24,974 nt of DNA from an uncultured Eubacteriales bacterium (lineage in GTDB: Bacteria; Bacillota; Clostridia; Oscillospirales; CAG-272): the NCBI GenBank assembly GCA_934446065.1, contig CAKSDP010000025.1, forward strand, positions 1 to 24,974, given 5' to 3'. Shown piece by piece: positions 7,573 through 14,542 of this stretch. The notes beneath the pieces were generated by a model. That model made no database searches and was not told where the DNA came from. It saw only the letters and a list, made by a program, of their open reading frames with translations. Every line of letters starts with the position of its first letter. Position 1 is the first letter of the stretch. The translations under genes and the position numbers were made by a program.

Positions 7573-10497
7573 TCAAAGCGCAACGGTAATTCTGTGCACA
7601 CCGCCGTCCATCGGAGCCGGTACGATCCGACCGCACGCCTCGCCGTCGAATGTGAAGCGTGTACCATCTCCGACCCTTGCAAAGCCCTTTGATTTCTCGA
7701 CGTGGACAAGGAATCTCGTGCCGAGGCGGTTGAGCTCGAAGTCCACATTTTCGGAATCGTCCGGCAGGATCGGCGACAGCTCGATACCGCCGTCGGTGTA
7801 ATCGATTCCGAGAAATTCGGAAACGGTGAGCGACAGCCAGCTTGCCGTACCGGAGAGCATCGGTCCGACGTTCTCCATCGTCTCGCTGTTGTTGTACTGC
7901 GTGCAGAAACGCGGATTTCCCTTGAATGTGAACGGGTCGTTGAGCGTTCTGTACGGGAACACGAGGTCAAGCATCCAAAACGCAAGATCGGAAAGCTCCG
8001 CCGCAAGTGCGTCCGACTTCACGGTCTTTGCTGCGCGGAACATTGCCGCCGTCGCCATCATCGTTGCGTGCTTGAACACGGCGCCGTTCTCTCTGTCTCC
8101 GGGGAAATAATGCTCCGTCGCAGTGGTAGTCGATATCTTGTCGAGATCGCACGGGGTCGAGAGCTTCAGTCCTGCGGGGCATCTCAGATGAGCCTTCACC
8201 ACGCCGAGCATCGTTGCGATCTGCTCCTCAGTTGCGACACCGGCGAGGATCGACCATGTGAAGCTGTTGAGGAAGTACGAACCGTCTATCGCGGGATCGG
8301 CGCTGAGGCGGTCGCCCTTTGCACCGACAAACGTATATCCGCCGTCTCTCGGGCTGTTGATCATCGCACGCGCGAAGAAATTCTCTTTCCAGCAGTGCGT
8401 CTGTATGCGGCGTGAAAGCTCGGCGCTCATCGCCTCAAGCTTTTCTGCGGCGTCATTCCGTCCGGTCGCGCGAGCCATGCGGCACGCCTCATCCTCCGCG
8501 ATCTTGAGGAGGAACGCGTTCATCACGCTCTCGCAGAAATGTGACTCGAAGCGAACGCCCCACTCCTGTCCGTTCCGCTCAAGCTGAGCCTTGTATCTCT
8601 TCTCCTTCTCGATACCGTCGATGCTGTCGGGATCGAGTTTCAGACAGTCGTTCCAGTCGGCGTTATCAAGGAGCGGCAGCCCGTGATCGCCCACGGATAT
8701 CTCGCCGGAATATACGATCGCAGCCATAATGGTGTCAAAGAGCGAGCGCTCTCCGCCGTCCGCGACCGGAAGCACCGTGTCGAGAAAATCGGTATCGCCC
8801 GTAAGCGCAACATAGCGATAGACCGCCTGCACGAGCCAAAGCTGATCGTCGGAGCACTTGCCGGGTTCCTTGCCCTCCCAATAGAAATTGTGGTTGGCGT
8901 ATCCCATGCGGAACACGTTCTCCGCCCAACGGCTGATCATATCGCGGGCGAGATCCGCTCTGCCCATCGCCGCCATATAGTACATGGAAGCATACATATC
9001 CTGTATCTCGCGGAAGCCAATCTGTCGCTGAGCCTTCTGCGTCCACGCGAACGAGCGCGACACAAACGACTGGTACAGCACCTGGAACGGCAGGTTGTTG
9101 TTGATGTACGGATCCATGAGCGGATTCTTGGAATCAAGCTTTATGTATGACGAATACTTGGAGTAGAAATCGGTGACCTCGCGCAGCGCTCTGTCGCAGG
9201 CGCCGGGACGGGTGAACTCTGACAGGAGGGACGAGAGCTTCTCGTCAAACATGAGCGGCTCGGAATCATCCTCTTTTACCCAGCACATACCGACAAGCTC
9301 GCAGATCTCCTTGGTATCGCCGGGCATAACGGTAAAGCTCTTGCCCATCGCAAAGAAATATGCCGCCTTGCGCACGGGATGCGACGTAAGCCGTGCAACA
9401 TTCTGCGGGTGCTCGACCGTGCCGTCGCCGATAAAATCGGGGTAGCTTGCCGAATATTCGTCCATCGGCTCGCCGTCAAGCGTCATCGCGGCAAAACGCT
9501 TCTCAAAGCGGCGCCCGCGCGGGTAGTCCATCGGGGTCACGACCCACGCCTTGCCGTCGCGCTTCAGAACGCCGCTTTCGTGTACGATGTTGCAGTACAC
9601 GATGTCGTTCGCCAGCGCCTCCGGCGGGAATATTCCGAACACGCCGGTCATAACGATCTTCAGATCGCGGGCGGTGCTGCCGAGGTTCTGAACCGTGATC
9701 TTCTGCACCTCGCACGCCTCCGGCTGTCCCGCGCGCTCGGGAAGAATGAATATCGTGCGCTCTATTCTCAGTCCGCACTCAGTCTCGTATGTGATGACAG
9801 TGTGGTTCTGCGAATGGCAGCAGACAGCGCTTTTCACGTTCTCGCGGGGATTGCCCGAGAAGAATATCTGTCTACCGTTCTCGACGAGGTAGAACTGACG
9901 GTTCATGGGATCACCGTTCTCCTCCTGCTGAAGAAGGCAGCGCGTGACGAGCACCTGTCTGCCCGCGTCCGCGCGGAATGATCCACCGCCGAGCGCATTG
10001 ACCGCACTTTTCGGCGTGGTAAGGAGCGGATTGTCAAATCCGATGCGGCAGCCGAGCAGCAGATTTATGCGGTAGTGCGTACCTACCTCGGGTGATTTCA
10101 AATCAATAATGTGCTCGCCGCGCTCGTTGAGTCTGCCGGGAGCGGCGGCAAAGCCGGCTATAACGTCAAGCACCTCCGCCTCGGCATCAGCGGGAAGCGC
10201 GGGAGCGGCGGCGCCGGCGCAGATCACGTTTACACTGTGCGAAACAGTGTCGAGCACGAACAGCACGCTTGAAGCGACATGGGTCAGATACTCCGATACT
10301 GCGGGGGCATTTATCACGCACGACGTCACGGGGTATGCTGCGGGAAGCCCGCAGACACCTGCCACTGCGGCGTTTTCGCGGTCTGCGCTCAGATACTCCG
10401 CGTCAAAGCAGCCGACAACGGAATCGCCGAACACCTCAGTCAGGCGTTCAGCCGCACTTTTATATGAATCTCTGGATTTTTCGGGTGTAAAATACAT
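7573..10497 (-). CDS. cdp: cellodextrin phosphorylase (GH94)
   Basis: A 974-residue enzyme that by family would split beta-1,4-linked cellodextrins with phosphate to give alpha-glucose-1-phosphate and a chain one unit shorter, in the cytoplasm. Its length and order of motifs match the roughly 984-residue clostridial cellodextrin phosphorylases and not the roughly 810-residue cellobiose phosphorylases. Shared landmarks are NLLLGCRIGFDNPLLTTPKS (145-164), RQFYLVENGRQIFFS, QIGFREIQDMYASMYY (492-507), GYANHNFYWEGKEPG (532-546) and the catalytic stretch DNADWNDCLKLD with predicted general acid Asp614. SADPAIDGSYFLNSF and GDRENGAVFKHATMM also fit. Residues 1-130 form the poorly conserved N-terminal region. 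The ATG at 10497 has GGAGG at good spacing and its own promoter. No sugar transporter or cellulase is nearby. Activity on other beta-glucans cannot be excluded. Confidence 0.9.
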   Translation of the reverse strand: MYFTPEKSRDSYKSAAERLTEVFGDSVVGCFDAEYLSADRENAAVAGVCGLPAAYPVTSCVINAPAVSEYLTHVASSVLFVLDTVSHSVNVICAGAAAPALPADAEAEVLDVIAGFAAAPGRLNERGEHIIDLKSPEVGTHYRINLLLGCRIGFDNPLLTTPKSAVNALGGGSFRADAGRQVLVTRCLLQQEENGDPMNRQFYLVENGRQIFFSGNPRENVKSAVCCHSQNHTVITYETECGLRIERTIFILPERAGQPEACEVQKITVQNLGSTARDLKIVMTGVFGIFPPEALANDIVYCNIVHESGVLKRDGKAWVVTPMDYPRGRRFEKRFAAMTLDGEPMDEYSASYPDFIGDGTVEHPQNVARLTSHPVRKAAYFFAMGKSFTVMPGDTKEICELVGMCWVKEDDSEPLMFDEKLSSLLSEFTRPGACDRALREVTDFYSKYSSYIKLDSKNPLMDPYINNNLPFQVLYQSFVSRSFAWTQKAQRQIGFREIQDMYASMYYMAAMGRADLARDMISRWAENVFRMGYANHNFYWEGKEPGKCSDDQLWLVQAVYRYVALTGDTDFLDTVLPVADGGERSLFDTIMAAIVYSGEISVGDHGLPLLDNADWNDCLKLDPDSIDGIEKEKRYKAQLERNGQEWGVRFESHFCESVMNAFLLKIAEDEACRMARATGRNDAAEKLEAMSAELSRRIQTHCWKENFFARAMINSPRDGGYTFVGAKGDRLSADPAIDGSYFLNSFTWSILAGVATEEQIATMLGVVKAHLRCPAGLKLSTPCDLDKISTTTATEHYFPGDRENGAVFKHATMMATAAMFRAAKTVKSDALAAELSDLAFWMLDLVFPYRTLNDPFTFKGNPRFCTQYNNSETMENVGPMLSGTASWLSLTVSEFLGIDYTDGGIELSPILPDDSENVDFELNRLGTRFLVHVEKSKGFARVGDGTRFTFDGEACGRIVPAPMDGGVHRITVAL

Positions 10498-10529
10498 CTT
10501 AGACCTCCGATCTTATAAGTCATCGTTTT

Positions 10530-10558
10530 ATTTTACCATATAATGCGGCAAAAGTAAA
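10530..10558 (-). promoter_or_regulatory. promoter of the cellodextrin phosphorylase gene
   Basis: On the minus strand, TTTACT (10553-10558) and TAAAAT (10530-10535) are 17 bases apart. The start would fall near 10523, giving a leader of about 25 bases that includes the GGAGG ribosome binding site. Confidence 0.6.
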
Positions 10559-10590
10559 CCGCGCATCTCTCTTTTCCCGAATAATTGCCG

Positions 10591-10626
10591 AAAACAGACA
10601 GGGGCTGCCGCTACCGTGCGACAGCC
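10591..10626 (-). terminator. terminator downstream of the SipL-like gene
   Basis: On the minus strand, GGCTGTCGC (10618-10626) pairs with GCGGCAGCC (10603-10611) through nine pairs including one G-U, with a 6-base loop. It is followed by a moderately T-rich stretch TGTCTGTTTT. It would separate the SipL-like gene from the phosphorylase gene. Confidence 0.6.
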
Positions 10627-10651
10627 TCCGACCCCGCAATATTTCAATTTG

Positions 10652-12172
10652 TTACCCGATGACGATCCCGTCGCTCTTCACTTCGCCGATATCGTCATAT
10701 TTCAGGCGGTAACGCTTCGCGATATCCCACGCATTCTCGCCCTCATCGGGATAGCATATCCTGATAACGCCCTCGCCAGTATCAGAGCCATCTTCATCCC
10801 GCTCGAGCGTAAGAGCCGATACGTATTTGACCGGCGTTCTCTCGCACACCTCAAACGCAAAAGTCACCTCTGCCGTCGCCTTGACCGAATCGGCATCGAC
10901 TGACGCGCTGCACTCAACAACGTTTGCGGCGATCCGCCACGACACATCGCCCGTGCACTCCCGATCCGGATCGAATTCGTATCTTACGGGGAGATGGACG
11001 ATCTCGTCCTCGACCTCGCCGCCACCGCACACAAGCACATGGATCTGCGCGTCGGCGGTGAGCGCCATACGCGTGCCGGCGCTCTCGACGCGCTCATCTC
11101 TGACGATTCCGTATGAGCCGATGACGTACTCGCCCGCGCCCGGCGTTCCGTGCCTCTTTCCCGTACTAGAGAGCGTCAGTCTGCCTGCGCCGCACTTCTG
11201 GAGCGACACGGCATCGCACTCCGCCATCGTAACGCTGCTCTTGTGCATCGTCGAATACATATCGCAGACCGCGTTTGATGTTCGGCACACGCTCCACTCC
11301 GCTTCAAGATCGTACTCCATCTCCCACGAGAGCGTGCCGTCGTCGCTTTCCTTCACGCTGACGGATGCCGAGCGTCCCCACGCTCTTGCGCGTGCGCCCT
11401 CTGCGGGAGGCGTATCCGTTACAACCGTCTCCTCGAACGGCTGCTTTGCCGAGAGCTTGCAGTACATCCCGTCGGGGCTGTAACAGATGCACCACATCAC
11501 CGCATCTCCGCGCACGATGATCCCGTTTTGCGTCGGTGATGCTTCGTTCACGCAGATCTCGCCGTCGCACATCACAAGCTTTGTTCCCGCCTTCTCGTGC
11601 AGCTCTCCCGCCGCGCTTCCGGTGACGCTTTCCCAGCCTCGGCTCATCGACTGCACCTCGCAGCAGAGCTTTTCGGCGGAATTCTTCTCCTCCGCCGTAG
11701 CTTCGCCGTCCTTCACCGTCATTTTGCACTCCATCGGGAGTGACGCTATTCCCGTGACGGCAGTCCTGACCTTTGCTTTGAGCATCAGTCTGCGCGGTCC
11801 CGTCGCGCGGCACGTAACACCCTCGACCGTGCTGTCGGCGGATATCCTTACATCCTCACCGACCGGGCTTTTAGGATGCTGCGCCGACATGGAATAATCA
11901 ATGCTGAACGGCGCTGCCGCAAGCGTTCCGTCGTCGCCGAGGTATATCACGGTGAACGCGACAACTCCCCCCTGCTCTATTGCATCTCCGCTGTCATATT
12001 TCGCTTCGGGAAGGACTCGGCACAGCGTCGTAACAACGCGCTTCACCTCGGGATAATAGTCCGGCAGGGTGAATTCCTCACCGACATCGCTTGTAATTAT
12101 CTGAGACATATACGGCACCGATACCGACTGTGCGGACGCATCGGCAGGCAGCATTTCACGATTCTTGTCCAT
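10652..12172 (-). CDS. DUF3794 / LysM protein, SipL-like spore coat morphogenetic protein
   Basis: A 506-residue protein without signal peptide or membrane segments. It carries repeats of the DUF3794 type: ITSDVGEEFTLPDYYPEVKRV-like start (about 25-85), a second around residues 190-255 and a third around 375-430. It ends in a degenerate LysM-like stretch, IRICYPDEGENAWDIAKRYRL and onwards (about 470-506). This DUF3794-plus-LysM arrangement is that of SipL, which binds SpoIVA during spore coat assembly in Clostridioides difficile, and of related clostridial proteins of unknown role. The sequence implies a lineage able to sporulate or descended from one. No other sporulation gene is in the window. 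The ATG at 12172 follows GAAAGG. A possible sigma-E-like promoter lies upstream. Confidence 0.78.
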   Translation of the reverse strand: MDKNREMLPADASAQSVSVPYMSQIITSDVGEEFTLPDYYPEVKRVVTTLCRVLPEAKYDSGDAIEQGGVVAFTVIYLGDDGTLAAAPFSIDYSMSAQHPKSPVGEDVRISADSTVEGVTCRATGPRRLMLKAKVRTAVTGIASLPMECKMTVKDGEATAEEKNSAEKLCCEVQSMSRGWESVTGSAAGELHEKAGTKLVMCDGEICVNEASPTQNGIIVRGDAVMWCICYSPDGMYCKLSAKQPFEETVVTDTPPAEGARARAWGRSASVSVKESDDGTLSWEMEYDLEAEWSVCRTSNAVCDMYSTMHKSSVTMAECDAVSLQKCGAGRLTLSSTGKRHGTPGAGEYVIGSYGIVRDERVESAGTRMALTADAQIHVLVCGGGEVEDEIVHLPVRYEFDPDRECTGDVSWRIAANVVECSASVDADSVKATAEVTFAFEVCERTPVKYVSALTLERDEDGSDTGEGVIRICYPDEGENAWDIAKRYRLKYDDIGEVKSDGIVIG

Positions 12173-12209
12173 AATCTGACCAACCTTTCACAAAGTTCTC
12201 GTTCGCTCA

Positions 12210-12238
12210 AATATATGATGCCCGTCTGTCCGTAATGA
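12210..12238 (-). promoter_or_regulatory. candidate sigma-E-like promoter of the SipL-like gene
   Basis: On the minus strand, CATATATT (12210-12217) resembles the sporulation sigma-E -10 box CATACAnT, and TCATTAC (12232-12238) partly matches its -35 box at the expected 14-base spacing. Transcription would start about 30 bases before the ATG. No good sigma-A promoter is seen here. The -35 match is weak. Confidence 0.35.
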
Positions 12239-12244
12239 CGGCAT

Positions 12245-12274
12245 GGCGAAAACTTTTGTGCGGTAAGGCGAAAA
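12245..12274. repeat. two GGCGAAAA direct repeats in a divergent intergenic region
   Basis: GGCGAAAA occurs at 12245-12252 and 12267-12274, 22 bases apart, close to two helical turns. The copies lie just upstream of the antiporter -35 box and behind the SipL-like gene promoter. They could be a tandem activator site for either gene. Confidence 0.4.
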
Positions 12275-12291
12275 TGTGTCAATTCTGCGCC

Positions 12292-12320
12292 TTGACTTGA
12301 GGCAGTGATTGTGGTATCCT
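12292..12320 (+). promoter_or_regulatory. promoter of the antiporter gene
   Basis: TTGACT (12292-12297) and TATCCT (12315-12320) are 17 bases apart. Transcription would start near 12327, leaving a leader of about 59 bases that holds the structured element described next. Confidence 0.65.
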
Positions 12321-12326
12321 TTTATT

Positions 12327-12385
12327 TGTGAAAATTTTTGCAAATTTATGGGTGCCGACGTATTTGCACCCGAAAGGATCATACT
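12327..12385 (+). promoter_or_regulatory. structured leader RNA of the antiporter gene, possible ion riboswitch
   Basis: GGGTGC (12350-12355) pairs perfectly with GCACCC (12366-12371) around the loop CGACGTATTT, and the stem abuts the ribosome binding site GAAAGGA (12372-12378). A competing 7-base pairing joins TGCAAAT (12339-12345) to ATTTGCA (12362-12368), which shares GCA with the first stem. Alternatively AAAT (12342-12345) could pair with ATTT in the loop as a pseudoknot. Such mutually exclusive pairings next to a ribosome binding site are typical of small translational riboswitches. The antiporter gene and the sodium-type ATP synthase suggest a Na+ sensor such as the DUF1646 (Na+-I) class. 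That name comes from context and general resemblance, not from an alignment. Confidence 0.4.
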
Positions 12386-13675
12386 ATGGAAACGCTTCTG
12401 TGTCTTTCAATCGCACTGCTCGCAGGGCTTATGATGTCCCGTCTGACAAAGCTTGTCGGACTTCCCGCCGTAACGGCGTATCTTGTCGCCGGAATACTTA
12501 TCGGGCCGTATTTTCTCGGTCAGCTCGGGATCCCCGGGATAGGTTTTGTCAGCCATGACTCGGTCATGAGCTTCAAGATCATCTCCGAGGTCGCGCTTGG
12601 ATTCATCGCGTTCGCGATCGGCGACGAATTCCGCCTCGAGCAGCTCCGCAAGATCGGGCGTCAGGCGGTCGTTATCTCCATTTTCGAAGGGGTTACGGCG
12701 TCGCTGTTCGTTGATGCCGCACTAATCGCGCTTCATTTTGTGATCGGACCGAAGCTCCCGCTGCCGGTGTCCATCACACTCGGCGCGGTCGCTGCCGCAA
12801 CGGCGCCTGCGGCGACTCTGATGGTCGTTCGTCAGTATAAGGCGAAGGGCGCGCTCACCGATATTCTTCTCCCCGTCGTCGCCCTTGACGACGCGGTCGG
12901 ACTCATCGTGTTCGCCGTCTCGTTCGGCATTGCGCGCGCGATGAACGACGGCACGTACAACCTCGTCTCGATCGCGCTCGAGCCTGTGCTTGAGATCGTT
13001 CTGTCCCTTGTGCTCGGCGCCCTCATGGGAGTTCTGTTCAACTGGATCGAACGCTTCTTCGAATCAAACAGCCGCCGCCTCTCGATCTCCATTACGTTTG
13101 TAATGCTGACGGTCGCACTCTCCAAGCTGTCATTCACACTCGGCGGAGTACATATCTCGTTCTCGACGCTGCTCGTGTGCATGATGATGAGCACCGTATT
13201 CTGCAACATTTGCGAATTCTCCGGCGAGATCATGGAGAAAACGAACAAGTGGACACAGCCGCTGTTCGTGCTGTTCTTCGTCCTCAGCGGAGCCGAGCTT
13301 GAGCTTGGCGTGTTCTCCGACATCGCGATTGTCGGCATCGGACTTGTATACATAATCTTCCGCTCCGCCGGAAAGATGACCGGCGCTGCCGTCGGCTCAC
13401 GCATCACAAAATGCCCCGAGGAGGTCGTCAAGTATCTCGGGATCACACTGCTGCCGCAGGCGGGCGTTGCGCTCGGAATGTCGATCACGGCAATGTCGAT
13501 GCCGAACGGAGGCGAGCTGATCCGCAACATCGCACTCTTCTCCGTGCTCATTTATGAGCTGGCAGGTCCGCTCATGACAAAGATCGCGCTGACAAAGGCG
13601 GGCAACATTCCCCCGAAGCCGCAGACTCCCCGCGGTGAGGCAAAGCTCGCCAAAAAGGAAGCGCGCGGAAAATAA
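12386..13675 (+). CDS. CPA2-family cation:proton antiporter, Asp-Asp (NapA-like) type
   Basis: A 429-residue integral membrane protein with roughly 12-13 hydrophobic segments, of the Na+/H+ exchanger (CPA2) fold. The open frame extends upstream to 12338, but the ATG at 12386 is chosen because GAAAGGA (12372-12378) precedes it and METLLCLSIALLAG begins the first helix. Conserved features are LPAVTAYLVAGILIGP (26-41), the unwound-helix stretch AAATAPAATLMVVRQY (136-151) and VVALDDAVGL, where Asp168-Asp169 is the pair found in electrogenic NhaA/NapA-type exchangers. The later GITLLPQAGVALGMSI segment is also typical. There is no C-terminal RCK/TrkA nucleotide-binding domain, unlike many Kef proteins. 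Na+/H+ exchange is likely, but K+ cannot be excluded. Confidence 0.88.
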   Translation: METLLCLSIALLAGLMMSRLTKLVGLPAVTAYLVAGILIGPYFLGQLGIPGIGFVSHDSVMSFKIISEVALGFIAFAIGDEFRLEQLRKIGRQAVVISIFEGVTASLFVDAALIALHFVIGPKLPLPVSITLGAVAAATAPAATLMVVRQYKAKGALTDILLPVVALDDAVGLIVFAVSFGIARAMNDGTYNLVSIALEPVLEIVLSLVLGALMGVLFNWIERFFESNSRRLSISITFVMLTVALSKLSFTLGGVHISFSTLLVCMMMSTVFCNICEFSGEIMEKTNKWTQPLFVLFFVLSGAELELGVFSDIAIVGIGLVYIIFRSAGKMTGAAVGSRITKCPEEVVKYLGITLLPQAGVALGMSITAMSMPNGGELIRNIALFSVLIYELAGPLMTKIALTKAGNIPPKPQTPRGEAKLAKKEARGK

Positions 13676-13704
13676 AAATTTCGGACACACGGAAAGGAAC
13701 GCTC

Positions 13705-14451
13705 GTGAATATAAACGATAACAGTGAAAACGAAAATCCGCAGAGCGCGGACAACACGGCGGAGAACGACACTGCGGCTGCCGTAAACGTATTCGAGAAG
13801 AACATACGGTGGATCGTACTCGTCTGTGCAGCGTTCTGCATTATCGCGGGAGCTGCTGCGGGGCTTCGCTACTACTTCAGCCGTCATCCCGACATGGTCG
13901 TTTCGGGTGACGCGGGATGGTCGGCGCCCGACTACGTATCAGTGAAGCTGATCCCCGTGAACGAATACTCGCGCCCCGGCACAAAGCTTGATGCGGTAAA
14001 CGGGCTTGTGATCCACTACGTCGGCAACCCCGGCACGTCCGCCGAGGCGAACCGCAGCTATTTTGCGGGACTCGCGGCGAGCGGTGCGACATACGCGAGC
14101 AGCAACTTTATAATCGGGATCGACGGCGAGGTACTCGAATGCGTGCCCGCCGATGAGGTCGCGTACTGCTCCAACAGCCGCAACAGCGACACTCTCTCGA
14201 TCGAGTGCTGCCATCCGGGAGAGGACGGCAAATTCACCGACGCCACGTATGCTTCGCTCGTGCGGCTCGCGGCTGATCTGTGTGTTGAATTCGACCTTGA
14301 TCCCGAGCGCGACATCATCCGTCACTACGATATCACAGAAAAGCTGTGCCCTCTCTACTACGTTGAAAACACGGACGCGTGGGAGGCACTCAAGGCTGAC
14401 ATTGCGGAGGCGGTAAACGCGTCTCGGACCGCCGAAATCGGCACAAAATAA
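13705..14451 (+). CDS. membrane-anchored N-acetylmuramoyl-L-alanine amidase (Amidase_2)
   Basis: A 248-residue protein with an Asn/Glu-rich cytoplasmic head (1-33), one membrane helix (about 36-56, IVLVCAAFCIIAGAAAG) and an extracellular Amidase_2/PGRP domain (about 75-235). Predicted zinc ligands are His104 in VIHYVGNPG, His207 in IIRHYDITEKLCP and Cys215 in the same motif, with Glu167 in LSIECCHP as the likely catalytic acid. It would cut the amide bond between muramic acid and the stem peptide, for wall remodelling or recycling. The start is GTG at 13705 behind GGAAAGGAA. It lies 29 bases after the antiporter gene and is probably transcribed with it. Confidence 0.87.
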   Translation: MNINDNSENENPQSADNTAENDTAAAVNVFEKNIRWIVLVCAAFCIIAGAAAGLRYYFSRHPDMVVSGDAGWSAPDYVSVKLIPVNEYSRPGTKLDAVNGLVIHYVGNPGTSAEANRSYFAGLAASGATYASSNFIIGIDGEVLECVPADEVAYCSNSRNSDTLSIECCHPGEDGKFTDATYASLVRLAADLCVEFDLDPERDIIRHYDITEKLCPLYYVENTDAWEALKADIAEAVNASRTAEIGTK

Positions 14452-14452
14452 G

Positions 14453-14481
14453 TTGACATAAAAGTACCTTTGTGGTACAAT
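14453..14481 (+). promoter_or_regulatory. promoter of the UDPGP-family gene with internal inverted repeat
   Basis: TTGACA (14453-14458) and TACAAT (14476-14481) are 17 bases apart, beginning right after the amidase stop codon. GTACC (14464-14468) and GGTAC (14474-14478) form an inverted repeat overlapping the -10 box, a possible repressor site. No terminator separates it from the amidase gene. Confidence 0.75.
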
Positions 14482-14509
14482 TACATCAAATAAAATACAT
14501 ATTCTTGTA

Positions 14510-14526
14510 TCCGGTGCACAGCCGGA
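14510..14526 (+). promoter_or_regulatory. hairpin covering the ribosome binding site of the UDPGP gene
   Basis: TCCGG (14510-14514) pairs with CCGGA (14522-14526), the latter overlapping the start of the GGAGGAAAGG ribosome binding site. The stem is only 5 pairs. It could modestly limit translation, or be chance. Confidence 0.3.
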
Positions 14527-14542
14527 GGAAAGGTCGCATAAA

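Noticed and set aside
7702..9150. Several plus-strand open frames of 100-240 codons opposite the phosphorylase gene
   Set aside because: They are Arg-rich, lack start signals and lie on the complement of a well-supported GH94 gene.
12338..12385. 16-codon N-terminal extension of the antiporter
   Set aside because: It would read through the structured leader and its ribosome binding site. The ATG at 12386 has a proper site and begins the first membrane helix.
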